Positions 37,939 through 50,844 are shown, numbered from the stretch's first letter. The stretch is 64,000 bases of DNA from Chromera velia (GCA_018398765.1 JAHBMJ010004978.1:5552-69551); one strand, 5' to 3'. The notes: generated by a model not told the origin, from the letters alone. Numbers and translations are program-made.

Positions 37939-40058
37939 GGGACAGGGGTGGAGACGTGGACGTGTAGACTGTGCATTTACTATTTTTTCTCTCAATCCTT
38001 TTGTCATTAGATGCGCTGGTGCATGATGAAAGGGGGGGGAAGGGGGAGGGAGGGGATTTTGTGTGTGTGATTTTTCTTCCTGTTCGGTTTGGCCCTTCGT
38101 GCATTGTCGCAGAGCTGCGTTGGTGATGAATGGAGTGAATGCTTCTTTAATGCCTTCTATTCGTGCGCGATTAGTGCTACAATAATCCGAAAGGGTTTGT
38201 TGATCTGTGGAGGTCGGGCGATCGAAGCACAAAGATGCTTCCTTCTCGACTGCAGAATTTAAGGAAGAAACGATCGAAGAATGGAGGGAGGAGAGAGATT
38301 TGCACGAATTAAGGCTCTGTCTGATTTTTTGTCTCTCTCTCTTGTTGTGTTCCTGTTGATTGGGATCTCCAGAAGTGGACTCACGAAGTTTGAGCGAGAG
38401 AGCATACCTTTGTGCATTTTTTGCACACACTTCTCTTCAGAAATGCAGCCAACCAGACAGACTCGGGACTTGTCTCTTTTCACCCTGAAGGCCGGCAAAG
38501 AATATACCTGCCTCCACCTTTACTACAGGAAGCGGGGACTCTCCACATGAAAGAGAAAGGCCATGCAGAAAGCCAGGAAGAGAGAGGAGAAAGAAAGCGC
38601 GAGAGAAGTTTTCTCTCCCGAGACGCCCAGAGTCCCCGCGTCTCTGTTCCCTCTGTTCCTTCCGCTCACAAGAAACAGACAGGAGAGAAAGAAGAAGAAC
38701 GCGATGCAAATCAAATCGTCCCTCCCAACCCGCTAAGTAAATCCGTGGCAAAGTCCGAAGTTGTCTGACTTTGGGCCAAAATCTCTACTTGTCCACTAGC
38801 CATTCTTTCTTTCTCTGTCGATTTCTCCGATACGTCCACTCGCGCAGAAACAGGCGGCCGTCTTCAGACACAAAACCAAGCTCCGTCTGACTCCTCTCGT
38901 TGGTTTGTCTTGCGGTGGGACGGGGGAGGGAAGGAGCCAACAGACAGTAAAGAAGAGAAGGCTGGGCTTCTTCTCAGTTGCAAAGCCAGCACATGTCGTG
39001 CTAATTGGTCCGTTTGTGGGTGGGTGTCTGGCTGGTGGGCTCCTCTGCCTGCCGGGCTGCATGTGGCCTTGCCTGGTAGCGTGTAGTGCCGGTTGTTGCG
39101 CTGCTGCTGTTGCTGCAAGAGGAACGAAAAAAAGGTATGAAACGGGGGGCCCAGACAACGAACAAATTAAAACTAATTCTCTTAATGTATGATAATGTAT
39201 GATATTCTGTCTTAACTTAGGCTTCAAAGTTAGTTTAATTAAGGCATCAACAAATATTTTATGTAACTAGCCATGAAACGTACATAGAAGCATGTAGAAA
39301 CAGCATGCGTATAAAGGGATACCTAGGGTGCTAGAAGTCCTTTCAAGTACTTTCAAGTTATGTTAAGTAAATTTTTAGTTTGCTTATTGTTAATCATTTT
39401 TAAAAATGTTATGTGTTGCTTAGAGTTGCTTAGAGTTTGTTTCAGACTTCCAAAGGTCTAAGTTGGCAAAGGTTAATTGTCTGTGGCATGGTCTGCCTAT
39501 ATCTCCCCAAATCCAGTGAAAAACGAATTTATGGGTGAATGTACGTTTAAAAATTGAAAATGTTTTACAACTTTTTTGGATCATCAGATGTTTTTTCTTA
39601 AACAGACTTTTGAAGCCACCGTGAGCTACCGTCTGAGTATGTCTTTTATTGCCTTAATTAATTTTTTGCAAGTGGGGCGCGCTCGAGGGCCCGTTTGTGA
39701 ATGGGCGCCGCCGCGCATTCGCGGGCCCGGCGCCGCGCGCCATATATCTCGCGGCGCCGCCACCTGCAAAGGCACACATGCAACTGTTTTGTGCCGACTG
39801 ACGAACAATCTCTCTTTGTTGCTGACACTCTTGATCGATCCACGCCTCTTTGCGCAGACAGGCTTCGGTTTTCTTTGTGCTTACATGCGATATCGCTGTG
39901 TAGGTGCTTTAGGTGTGTCTTCAAAGGCTCTTCACGCCTCTTCTCGGTTGACGTTGTCATTTTGGAGATCTTCCTTTGCGCAGTCTCCTCTCTACGTGTT
40001 CTGTTCACGTTCCTTCTTTGCGTCTGGACCACCTCGTATCCCTCCACATTTCTTCAAG
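37939..40058. other. Spacer with AT-rich island and GC-rich palindrome
   Basis: No gene seen. 37939-39130 is ordinary spacer. 39150-39660 is a sharply bounded AT-rich island. 39668-39770 is an extreme GC-rich inverted repeat (next entry). The rest is the likely 5' UTR/promoter of the TPR gene. Confidence 0.5.
39667..39772. repeat. GC-rich imperfect palindrome
   Basis: TTTGCAAGTGGGGCGC at the left is mirrored by GGCGCCGCCACCTGCAAA at the right. Between them are GCGGGCCCG and GGCGCCGCGCGCC and a CATATATC. Could be a foldback element or a promoter island; about 290 bp upstream of the TPR start codon. Confidence 0.5.
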
Positions 40059-42880
40059 ATGATGAACCCTGAGATGATGAGGATTGCCCAGGAGCAATTC
40101 GTCAGTCTCCTGTCCCGATCGTGCGTGCTTTCTGTTTGGTGATATCGTGTTGCCTTTGCTTTCTTTCCTTGCTGTGCTCCCTTGGTTGCGCCTATATCGG
40201 TTTGCCTCTGATCGAAACCTCCTTGAAAGCCCGGTGCATGACAGCGAAGCCGTACCTCCTTGAAGCCTAAACAACAAATCAATGAAGAGGAACAGGGCGT
40301 CTCTGCACAGACATCCAAATAATGCCCCTGATCTTCCAGTTCGCAAACATCTGTACGAAGATGTGCATGCTGTGCTCTATTCTGTCCACGTCTGGTTGTT
40401 TGGGATGCTTCTGAAGTTTGTATTTCTATCCAAGGAAGTGCTCGACCAAACTATTTCCCTCCAGAGACTGTCACTGTAAGTGGGACTCACATAAGTGACA
40501 CAAACACTCTGTCATCATCTGATTGGTCGATCACAGCCCTCGTTTCCACTTCCCTGTCCACGTGCTCCTTTGTCGACTCATGTTCTTCTTCTGCATGAAT
40601 GAAATGCATCGCTGCAGAGTAGGATGACTCCTGAGCAGAGAAACCGCTTGCAGCAGCAGGTGGCCTCCATGGATCCCTCGGTCCTCCAGCAGGCACAGCA
40701 GATGATGGGCAGCATGACTCCTGAACAGATGAGACAGGCCCAAGACCAGATGAAGCAGATGGACCCCTCCACACTGGAGGAGCAGATGGGCTATGCTCAG
40801 GGAGAAGTCAAGACGCTCGCCAACCAACAGGTAGGCGTCGGTGATGAAAACAAGCAGTAAGAAATATGAAGAAGAAATCATGCAGTAGCATTGGTTTTCA
40901 CCCAATTGTAAGTAAGTGTCCCAGCGTCAGTCAGTAGACAACTGGCGTGATTTTTTCTCCCTTCCCACCCTCTCTTCCTTTGTTCGTTACTTCCTCATTC
41001 AGTCGCGTTCGCGTCTTCTTTCTCGACTGCGGGGTTGCTTCTTTCCCTCCTTATTTCTGCACGCCTGCTATATGAGTTCTCACAGCGTCAAGGTTTTCAA
41101 TCACGCCCCCGCTCCTCCCTGGTGCAGGTTGGTCAGGCGACGTTGCTGAAGAACGAAGGCAACCGGATGCACAAGGCCGGGGACTTCGAGGGGGCCCTGG
41201 ACAAGTACAGGGAGGCCAGGGACATGATCAAGAAACTGACCATGAGGGACGCCAAGGACCTCGCACAGGCCTGCCAGCTGAACTCTGCCTCCTGTCTTTT
41301 AAAGCTGGAGAGGTATGATGAGGTTGTGCATGAGTGTACTGACGTCCTGAGTAGGCAGGCAGACAATGTGAAGGCCCTATACAGGCGGGGACAGGCATAC
41401 GCAGAGCAGAAGAAGATGGCAGAGGCCATTTCAGATCTACGCCGAGCTAAGGCGGGATCCCCAGATGACGCGAACATCTCGGACAAACTCGCTGAGTACG
41501 AAGGTACTCTCGAGGAGTCCACAGGAGGTTTGTCTGAGGCAGAGATTAAGAAGGCGGCAGAGGAGACCAAACTGAGGGAGTATGAGGCCAAGAAGGAGGC
41601 AGAACAGGAGGCGGTGAAGGAGAGGGCAACGATGGCAGGAGTGCCTCAGGGTATGGGGGCGGCCGACGTGTCTCCTGAAAAGATTGAGCAGGTGCGTGGA
41701 AGGGAGTGTGTCTACTGCTTTGTCTTTTCTTCTGTCCATCGGTTTGTTTGAATGACCGTCGCTCTTGATGTGTTTTCACAGAAGTTGGCTTGTTTGTTTT
41801 CCCCCGTTCTCCCTCTTTGGGTGTTCCGACTGAGCATTGTCTTTCTCTTTTGCTTTCTGTCTTCCTGGGTGTCAAGATGTTGTTTCCATCATATTCACAC
41901 CAATCTTCCTTTCTTGCTCGCTCATATGTTGGTTTGGTGGTTCTTTCCTTCCACACGCTGGCATCGCGAACACAAGGCAATCGGCCCTTCCGTTTGTGCA
42001 GGTGTCAAAGATGATGCAACAGAATCCAGGAATGATGGAGGAGATGACAAAAAAGATCGGAGAGATGAACCCGGAAGAACTCGAGAGGGTCACTCAGGCG
42101 GCAGCTGCCAGTGGTGGGTTCATTTGGTTTGCTTTCTTTCAACGTTTGGCTTCCTTCTGACCTGCTTGCTTGCGTGTGTTTTTCCCTTCTCTCTGAATTC
42201 GTTGCTGCACCAGGGGGGCTGTCAGCGTTTCTTTACTCGTCACAGAGCGAGCGAATTGCTGTGCTCATGACTCGTTATTGTACGTATGTCTTCCTGTTTT
42301 TCTTCAAGCGCTCTCTTGAAAAGACTCCCTCCCTGTGCGTCTCTGAATGGATTTGGTGAGCATGCAGGTGCCCTCCCCCCCGGCATGAACGTCTCTCCCG
42401 AGATGCTGAAGCAGTCCGTTGAGATGATGAAGGGAATGTCTCCAGACGACCTGAAGAGAATGCAGGAGATGGCAGCCAACATGAGGTCGTCGAGGGGGGC
42501 AACAGCAGGGGCGGGGGTGCCTAGCACTGCCGCCGCTGGTGCTGGCGACTCTCCTTCCTCTTCCTCTTCCTCCCCCCCCCCTCTGAGCGGGTCTCCCGGC
42601 TTGCCCCCCGGCATGCCGATGGATCCGGCTAACATGAGCCCAGAGGAGCAGGCGAGGATGCAGAAGGAGATGATGAACAACCCCGAGATGATGAAGATGG
42701 CCTCGGAGATGATGAAGAATATGAGCCCTGAGCAGTTTGCCTCCATGAGCAAGGCAGCGGGAATGGACATGAGCGAAGAACAGGCAAAAAAGGTGGGCTG
42801 GTGTTAGTGTTAAGATCACTTGGGGGACAGGAGAAATCGATCTTCTTTTCTTTTTCTTCTTCTTCTTCTTTGTGTGTGTA

Positions 42881-42911
<31 letters not shown>

Positions 42912-43501
42912 TCACGACACTATGGTGCAGGAGAAAACAAGGCAAGCTTGACAGATGAAACTGTGTTCCTGGTTCCAATCGGTTTCTGTCTCTTCTTCCT
43001 TTTCTTCGCCCCCAATTCTCTCTGTTCGTCTGCTCTTCCTTGTTCTCTCCGTCTTACACGGCTGCTTCTCTCGTCGTGTGTTCGACCCTCGCTCGTTATC
43101 TGACGTTTGTGTGGGGCCATGCTGTCGTTCACTTGCCTTCATGTATGGGGTGTATGGGTGAGATGTGAGTGTGTGTACACGTAGACGGGTTTTCATGTGT
43201 GTGTCGATGTCTGTTGGCAAGAGAAAGAGAAAAAAAGAGAGAGAGAGAGAGAGAATACGCATACAGATTCGTGTTTGAATCTTGCCGTTCCCCTCGTTGG
43301 TCGCTGCAGGTTTCCGAGATGATGTCCAACATGAGTCCCGAGACGATGCAGAGAATGATGAAGGTGGCAGGGTCTGTGAAGGGGGCTGCAGACTCGTGTG
43401 GCCGTGTGATGAAGTGGGTGAGGTCAAGGGAGGGACTCTTGGTCATTGCGGTGCTGATCCTCATTGTGGCTCTCTTGCAGGCCCACGGATTTTTCGGATA
43501 G
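40059..43501 (+). CDS. OEP61: OEP61/TPR7-like TPR and STI1-repeat membrane protein
   Basis: Tail-anchored chaperone receptor like plant OEP61/TPR7, which binds Hsp70/Hsp90-bound precursors at the plastid envelope or ER. Exons: 40059-40100, 40618-40830, 41128-41691, 42002-42113, 42368-42792, 43310-43501; 515 residues, all phases consistent. The N-terminus MMNPEMMRIAQEQFSRMTP matches the plant family start. Three TPR-type helix pairs follow (KNEGNRMHKAGDFEGALDKY, NSASCLLKLERYDEVV, KALYRRGQAYAEQKKMAEAI), including Lys/Asn/Arg at carboxylate-clamp-like positions. Met-rich STI1-like segments (MMQQNPGMMEEM, NNPEMMKMASEMMKNMSPEQ) follow. One C-terminal membrane helix (LLVIAVLILIVALL) has seven residues after it. 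Ends at TAG. Whether plastid or ER is unknown. Confidence 0.85.
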
Positions 43502-45369
43502 CTTCATCAACAGAGCAGGGGGGGCAGGAAAGGAAAGGAAAGGAATGGGTTCGTTGGATTTCCTGACTTGTGTCTTCGATTTTCTTTGGAGCCTTCATGC
43601 ATGGCTGCTTGAGCGGTCGGAATTTAGGGAGCTAGGTGTTGCGCGATTTGTCTTCCTTTGTTTTCTTTGGAAACATGGATGGGAGGGGATCGAGTGCCAA
43701 TGCACTGGGCGCTGTTTCCGCAGGGTTGCTGTCGTTCGGTAACAGCGTCACGCACGGGACGTTGCGTGTCAGTGAGTCGCTGGCGAATAATTCAGATTTC
43801 TTTGTTTGCGAGATGCATCAACCAAGCTGGTGCCTAGAGTCCATGCAGAGGACAGTTGGCTTCTTGCTAGGGGAGGATCGGGAATAGTGGAGGGAGACGG
43901 ACCGATCAAGGCAACATGACTCGATCGCCCTCCACTGAAATTTTCATTCAATGCATATGAGGGTGCACTTTCATCGATCATAGCATCGTTGTCGTCTCTG
44001 CATCGATCGAACCCATTTAAAGTCTTAGACTCTTGGTTTTTTACTATCTTCTAAAATACAATAGTCTTAAACAATAGTATATTTGGATCTATATATAAGA
44101 CTAGTATATAAGCGATAAGTGATTTAGTGGTGCCTTAAAGCACTGTCGCTGTTTTCTCTTATAGAGGTCGCCCCTACATTTTTTAAAAACTAATTTAATA
44201 TTTAAAAACCTAATAAAAAAACATTATTTATTCTAGTGAAAGATGGAGCTTAGAAAAAATAAGATTATAGGGCCATGAGTTAGGAATGAAAAAGGTGGAT
44301 TGAAAGACAGGCCTCTATAGGGAGCCGGCCTAGGAAGACTAGTCAGGAAAAAAATTCTAGATGTAAAAGAACTTAGGAAGCAATTAATCCATAAAAGATG
44401 AACAAATACATATACTAGTACATATAGCTAGAAATAGATAATTCAAAATTTGAATAAATCATAGATCAAAAGACATTTTTTAAAAAATTATGGGAGATAC
44501 ATACAATTTCACTTAGATAGACAGAACGATAGTTCGAGAATCAGTATAAAAAAACTGTTAACAATATATAAAATGCTTCCATTGCTTCGATCGAAGGGAT
44601 GTAACATTGCCTCAATTTGCTTTCTTGATAATCATGATATAACTCGATTGTTCTGAGGCTCTGAGCATTTCCGAGCCCTGCGCACTAGCTGTGCAGTCTG
44701 TGCATGAAGATCGAATCCCGGCCCGCCGGGGCTCGGGGGGGGGTAGGGGGGCCGGGGCCTCTGACTCTCCAAGTCTTGCTGGGGGCTTCAAGCACCACAG
44801 CATGCACTGATGCTATCTGCGTCTTACAGTACGCATCAGGGTTGTGCGTAAAGTTCGACAGGATGCATTCAGTAGAATTTACCCTCGAGAAGGACCTGAC
44901 ATTCAGAGTCTGCGCTGGAATAAGTGTGGTTCACAATGAACGGGGTGGTCGATAGTACTCGATACGCATACTGGAAACTCCCAATCAGAAACATCTCTTT
45001 CTCCCCTTCTTTCACTCTTTCCGGCTACGTCTTGCGATACAGCCGACACACTCTTGTCAACTCACTTACTGCATGCGCGGATTGACCCGGAAGCGAATGC
45101 CGTGTGCTGTCTGCATGTGTGCATTTCGTCGTGATCTCTCACGGTCGATCTTTGCCTCTCTGTCTCTCTCTCTCCCTCCCTTGCGTACGGGTAGAACTGC
45201 GTGTGCATCTCGGCATGTATGAGAAAGACGCAGAAAGAAAGAAAGACAAATGGACAGAAAGAGAGAAAGAGAGAGACCCTGTCCTGCACCCCCTCCCCCG
45301 CCACTGCAAGAAGCCGAACCATCAGCGGAGGCCAGCCAGAAGATAAAAAAGCGATGCAAATTTAAAAAG
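43502..45369. other. Spacer with AT-rich island, no gene seen
   Basis: 43980-44630 is strongly AT-rich. 44700-44760 is a G/C-rich patch with runs of G. No supported exon or RNA gene. Confidence 0.55.
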
Positions 45370-46659
45370 TCACTGCATTGCACACATGTGCTGCTGCTGC
45401 TGCTGCTGCTGCTGGGGCGCTGCAAGATGGGCAAGATAGTTTCGCATAGGCCGATTCGCAGGGAATATCGGGAGTTCTCTCCCTGCAATTGCCAGCGCGG
45501 TTTTTCCGTCGTTGTTGACGGCATTCGCGTCGATGCCGTGAAAGACGAGCATTCGAGCGATTCGGAGTTTCTTGTCAAACAAGAGACTCCCACGTGTCCT
45601 CATGCCTTCTGCTATGTATATATAGGGTGTCACGACGGCACTGTGCAAGGCTGTGCGTCCCCAACCGTCTACTACATGCACATCGACTCCGAAATGGAGA
45701 AGAACCTCCACAATATCCACAAAGCCCCAGTACGCTGCGCGGTGGAGAACTGTCCTCCCCATTGCCCCCTTTGCATTCACGTCTGCCCCTCGGGAGACAA
45801 GGAGCTCTGCAACTTCTCGGTGGTCGAATGACTGTCGGCCTCCACATTGGCGTTCGGAGGCCGCACGGAGTAGAGGTGTGTCACCCCTCTTGTCTTTGTC
45901 GCTCACCCTTGCCCCGCGGTCAAGAAGGAGCTTAGCTGTCTCCGCCCGACCCTGTTCAACGGCGCGGTGAAGTGCTGTGAACCCGTATTCATCCTTGGCA
46001 TGCACGTCGGCACCGTGCAGGAGAAGGGAGAGGACTAGGTCCGTCATACCTCGTGCTGCCGCAATGTGGAGAGGCTCCACGAAACCGTCCACTTGATCCG
46101 TTTCATTCACATTAGCTTTCATATTTGCACCTCGGAGGAGAAGGAACTTTCCGATTTCAGATTGGTTCAGGCTGCAGGCGAGGTGAAGGGCCACGAACTT
46201 CGAGTGCTGGGAAGGTTCGAAAGGCCTGGGTAAGTTTCCAGGCCAAAACCGTGTCACCCCCTCAACATTGAGCCCGGCCCCCGCATCTACCAGCAGACGC
46301 ACAGCTTCCATATTCTGAGCTGCAATGGCTCTGTGAAGAGCTGTCATTCCCTCAACCAACCCGTCTACATGAGCTCCGATAAACAAAACAAGGAAGAGAT
46401 CACCTCTCTCTCCTCTTTTTATGAAGGCCTCGAGAGAAGAACGCAGAACTTCTGCTGAAACCGCCCCGAATGAACGAATAACTCTTCCTACTGGAAGTCT
46501 CCAAAGTGGGACCAACAATTCCATTTGCACTTTCCTACTGCCGCTACCCTCCCCTGCAGACGGAGCGAGACTCGCTGACTGATTTTTCTCGCCGTTTCTC
46601 AAAAGTGCCGTCTCCGTCTCCGCAGACGGGCGCTCACTGACACTCGTGCAAGAGCCCAT
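45370..46659 (-). CDS. Ankyrin-repeat protein, N-myristoylation-type start, polyQ tail
   Basis: Intronless, 429 residues, ATG 46659 to TGA 45372. The N-terminus MGSCTS fits the consensus for N-myristoylation (MGxxxS) with a neighbouring Cys for palmitoylation, so membrane attachment is inferred. A low-complexity stretch of about 40 residues follows. From about residue 100 there are seven or eight ankyrin repeats, e.g. TALHRAIAAQNMEAVRLLVD, PLHIAAARGMTDLVLSLLLH, TALHRAVEQGRAETAKLLLD and TVLHRAAYWGFVDIVEVLLH. An eight-Gln tail coded by pure CAG repeats (45391-45414) ends the protein. No catalytic domain; partner unknown. Starts 641 bp from the divergent PGAM-like gene. Confidence 0.88.
   Translation of the reverse strand: MGSCTSVSERPSAETETALLRNGEKNQSASLAPSAGEGSGSRKVQMELLVPLWRLPVGRVIRSFGAVSAEVLRSSLEAFIKRGERGDLFLVLFIGAHVDGLVEGMTALHRAIAAQNMEAVRLLVDAGAGLNVEGVTRFWPGNLPRPFEPSQHSKFVALHLACSLNQSEIGKFLLLRGANMKANVNETDQVDGFVEPLHIAAARGMTDLVLSLLLHGADVHAKDEYGFTALHRAVEQGRAETAKLLLDRGARVSDKDKRGDTPLLRAASERQCGGRQSFDHREVAELLVSRGADVNAKGAMGRTVLHRAAYWGFVDIVEVLLHFGVDVHVVDGWGRTALHSAVVTPYIYIAEGMRTRGSLLFDKKLRIARMLVFHGIDANAVNNDGKTALAIAGRELPIFPANRPMRNYLAHLAAPQQQQQQQQHMCAMQ
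45391..45414. repeat. (CAG)8 coding trinucleotide repeat
   Basis: Eight uninterrupted CTG on the + strand (CAG on the coding strand), giving the polyglutamine near the ankyrin protein C-terminus. Confidence 0.95.
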
Positions 46660-47300
46660 GGTCCCGAAATGTCCCGAGCAGATTTTTTCCAGAAAAGATG
46701 GGTACTTTCTTTGACCACGCTACTTTCGCTACTGAATTACTGGAGGTGTACAGGCTGTCTGAGCAGCTTCCACGCTGAATCCACACACTGAGCTGGCCAA
46801 CATGCCCGTTCGATAAAAATTTAATATTTGCGTGCGTCAAGTGCAAAATCACGCTTTCTGGGACCGCGACGTAAACCGTCACGCAAATCACTATTAACAA
46901 GAATCCTTGTACTACTTGAAGCCTTGTAGTCGAGGCGAAGCCCGGATATCTTCCATAAGTGCACACACCACCACTGAGAGTGCAGTTTGTTCGATGTGAA
47001 GCATACAAGGGAGGCCGTGCTGTCGAGTTGTCTTCCGACTTCTGCGTCTGTGCTTTGATCCGCAAGCTGATCGGTCACAGTTGTCTTGTTCAGGGGCGGG
47101 GTTGTGTGCCCGTCTCCTCTAATTTCAATTTCCTTGACACAATCAACCATTCTCGCTCCGCCAGTTGAATGGAAAGAACTGGAAATTCTTTTAGTAGTTT
47201 CCCCTTCACGAAGCTGGAAGCTTTGCTGTTCCTTTCTGTAGGTCTACTCTCTGTAAATAGCCTCTCCGCCCGCACCCGGTGCTTCTTCTTTTTCTCCAAA
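46660..47300. promoter_or_regulatory. Divergent intergenic region (ankyrin / PGAM-like)
   Basis: 641 bp between opposed start codons. No exon is supported here. Presumed to hold both promoters. Confidence 0.5.
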
Positions 47301-49744
47301 ATGCCACCGATAGAGAACCATCAGAGGGATCCGGAGTCCAGCCGGCACCCTCAGACCACAGTGCGGCGTCTGCGATCCCTGGTTCTTCCGAGTGAAAAGC
47401 GGAGACCTTCTGTTCTCTGTGGAAGCTCGACAAGTGTGGGAGGAAGCACCAAAGGTTTGTGAGCCTGCAATCCAAGAGCGACACCTGATGGGTGGTACAG
47501 ATATGCGTTGGAGTGCGAAAGCGCCCCCCTGTCTGATTTTCTGATAGAGAGCTAGATGTAAAGAGGGGAGATCAGAGGGCCGTAGTTTCGAATCTAAAAT
47601 CGAAGACTCATTTTTTTTATTTTGCCTTTGCCGAGGCTGACAGTTCCGCGTACCGTTGTCTCACCAGCCCTGTCACTGCTATCGCTGTCTGTGCCCAGTT
47701 TGTCGGTGGGCCGCAGCTGGACTCTTTGTTGAGCACTCTTTGTTTCTTCTCTCTCTTATCCATCTTCATCCTGTCTTCCCACTTTCCGTCCTTTCCCAAA
47801 AGGACCTCACAAAGGTTCTGGCTACTTTTGACTAGCCGCTTGTTGTCGTTCCTGCTCAGGATCTGAGCGGATTCAAACATTCGCTTTCTCCAGATGTGTA
47901 CCTGCATTTTTCGATACCTTTTATGCATTTTCGCGTCTGTCTACATGTTCACTCTCTGCATGTCTGTTTGTCCTTCGACTTGCCATTATGCATGCAGCTG
48001 AGAACTCCTCTCCGCCCCTGGGTCTGGGGAGGATGCCCACGTTGGAGGACGAGGAGATGAGGATGGCTGACTACATGGAGCAGATGGACCACTATAAACA
48101 CTTCTACAGCCGTCAGTCAAAAAATCCCGCGCTTCCCCTCTCCTGTCTCTTGCTGCCTGAAAGTGCGTAGGCCTCCTTTTGTTTGCTTTGTGTGTACCTC
48201 GCTCTCCTCCTCCCCGCATCTTTCTTCTCGTGTGTTTTTCCTTCGTTGACAGGCAAGTACGTACCTGTGTCCTCACCCATCTCTCAGCAGTCCAAGACAA
48301 ACAGGCAAGATCTGGTTGTGAACCTGTCTGTTGGTCTGTCTGTCAGTCATGTGGTCTTTCTGCTTGTCAGTCTGCCGCCCTATTTGACCGTCTATCTGTC
48401 ACAAGAGAGAAAGAGAGCGAGGAACGAATAATACAAGAAGAAGTACACAAGTGAACGGAAGAAGGAAGTATCTGTCAGTCCGCTTGTGTGTCTTTGTTGA
48501 AAAGAAAGTGAAGAAGAAATTGCCTGGTCCGTCTGACTGTGTGCGTGGGCATGCATGCAGCCGGCACGTTCCCCGACCACAACCTGATCCTCCAGACGCC
48601 CATGAGGCCTAGAGAGGACAAGGTTCCCCCAAGACTGATCCTCATCCGACACGGGAGGTCGACGTGGAACCTAGAGGTGAGTGCCTTGCTACGTTATTTC
48701 GTTGGAAGAGGAGGTGAGTGCCTTGCCCAGTTGGTTGCCTGGGTGGCAAGTTCTTCTTTGAAGTGGCTGCTTGATGCCGTGTTCTGGCCTTCTCTTCTTC
48801 CTCATTGTTTTCCTCTACCGTTCTTTTTTTCTTGCAGGGTCGGATGCAGGGCTGGGCAGACCCCCCTCTGGCAGATGTTGGGCATGATGACGCCCGTAAG
48901 TCTGCCCTCAAGCTGCTGACGCTTCACCCTCCCGTGGACACAGAGAGGATCTTCTGCTCGGATTTGGAGAGAAGTAGGGCGACATGCAAATATGTTCTGG
49001 ATATTTTGAGGAGACAGAGGCACATAGAGTTTGGAGAATTTGCGGAGGACTTCCCTCTGGTCGGTTAGCTTCGTTTTCTCTTTGCCCGTATTTTCGTATC
49101 ATTCGAATGGAGTTTGTATCTGGGTTTTCCTCTCGGTGGTCTTTCCTTTTGTGCTTGAGGGAGTCCCTCTTGGGTTCGAGTTTGCTTCGTTTTGGGAGGG
49201 GCAATCTACCTTTCTGTCTTAACCTGACTGTCTGCATGTGTGCTTTCTTGTCAAAGTTCTTATTTTTGTGCGGGGGACGACAGAGATAGATTGAGAAAGA
49301 GAGAGGGAAAGTCCGTGTCTCTTCGATGTGAGCGCAGGACATGAGGGAAGACCAGAGGTTGCGAGAGCGTCACTACGGTGCGTTCTCCGGTCACTTGAAG
49401 AGCGAAAACACCGAAGTTTTCGGTTCCGGTCTTTTGGAGAAGGTCCGCAGGGGGGCATTTGAACGCCCCCCCGTGGGAGGGGAGCCCCACTGTGAGAAGG
49501 GGGGGGAGAGTTTGAAGGACTGCCAGGTGGGCCTGTTTGTTTATTTGTTTGCTTATCTGTCTGTCTGCTTTTTGTAAATTTTTCTTTGTTCTGTTTTTTG
49601 AAGGAATTCAAGGTCGCTAAGTCACTTTTTGGAAAACTTCAGGCCTTCTGCATACCTCGCTGCCGTCGTTGTTTTTGAAGAAACGAACACTTCCAAAGCC
49701 TGACGAGGGTGTCTGCGTGTTTGTGTGTTTGTATGTGTGGCTGT

Positions 49745-49789
<45 letters not shown>

Positions 49790-50844
49790 GCAGGATCGTG
49801 TAAAAAGTTTCGTTCACGAGGAAATGATACCCCGACTAAACAGGGGGGAGGACGTGGTGATTGTCGGGCACAACAACCTGATCAGGTCTATGCTCCCTCT
49901 CGTCGACCTCACCCTTCAATTGGAATTCGTCGAACATGTCAGTCAGTCTGTCCGTCTGTCAGTCCGTCTGTCTGTCAGGGACTCTCCGCCCACCCGTCGT
50001 CATCGGCACTTTCCAGCTCCAGACGCTTGTCAGCCGACCACTGCACGAGCCGATGACAATTTTTCCGGAAGTGCTGCGGCACGCCAAGTTTTTCCACATC
50101 GCCCGCCGAAGTACAGCACTGAACGAGCCAGTTCAAGTGTCTGAGCATGTATAAATGCGGTGTAAGCCTATAAGTAAACCTGCGCGTCCGTGCTTTCCCT
50201 TCTGTCCAACGACTCAGGTCCCCCCCCCCAAGCAGGACACGCCTCTGGTGTTCCACATCGGGTGCGACACTGCAGAGGAATGTGGAGTGGACCCTGCAGA
50301 ATGGAGAGGGTAAGTGAGGGTGAAGTGTGGATAGATGAAGAGAGAACAGGATGACTCTGAACTACAATATGGTTGGGTGCCTGATTCTTTCTTTGTCTGG
50401 GCTCTTTCTTGTGCGCCTGGTTCAGAGCTTTTGAAATCACTGGATGATGCACGCAGTTCCAGTCAGTGCTTTCTCCATGCACTCACACTGAAATGGTCTG
50501 TCTCTTTTTTTCTTGTCTACTGCGAAATTCGTGCGTCGCTTATTTAACCCTCGCCAAGCGGTTCCTTTTCGTTCTTCTGTCATCGTTTTACCGGAAAATA
50601 GTGTACAGCTTCATGAAATCCCACTCCCCTCCCTGTCTTCTTCTCCTTAATTCCTTGACTGAACGTTCCTTCCCCTGTCTGTGTGCCTGCCTGCAGAGAC
50701 GGACAAGGGCACTACAGTGATGCCTGGCTGAACCTGGTCCAGCTCGAAGGGGGGGAGGTCGTCGGAGTCACAGTGTCTGGGGCAGAGGGAGAGGGGAAGG
50801 GTCTGACGGAGGAGGAGATCTGGAGAGATGTGCCGTACGATTGA
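47301..50844 (+). CDS. Phosphoglycerate-mutase-like histidine phosphatase
   Basis: Histidine phosphatase superfamily (cofactor-dependent PGAM branch). Exons: 47301-47454, 47998-48111, 48561-48676, 48838-49059, 49338-49526, 49794-49937, 50218-50309, 50697-50844; 392 residues, all phases consistent, TGA stop. About 110 N-terminal residues precede the domain (basic, Ser/Arg-rich, then an acidic segment with MADYMEQMDHYKHFYS). The catalytic block is LILIRHGRSTWN (phospho-accepting His), then GRMQGWADPPL, the TERIFCSDLERSRAT block, RLRERHYGAFSGH (acid/base Glu region) and VVIVGHNNLIRSM (second His). The C-terminus has a small acidic tail. The substrate could be phosphoglycerate, fructose-2,6-bisphosphate or a phosphoprotein. 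The extension is atypical of glycolytic PGAM. Confidence 0.85.

Noticed and set aside
44690-44760. tRNA-like TCGAATCC stretch
   Set aside because: Only the T-loop-like core fits; no acceptor or D-arm pairing found around it.
48246-48306. Possible extra PGAM exon (KYVPVSSPISQQSK)
   Set aside because: Would need a GC donor and breaks the phase into the catalytic exon; the direct join of 48111 to 48561 is in phase.
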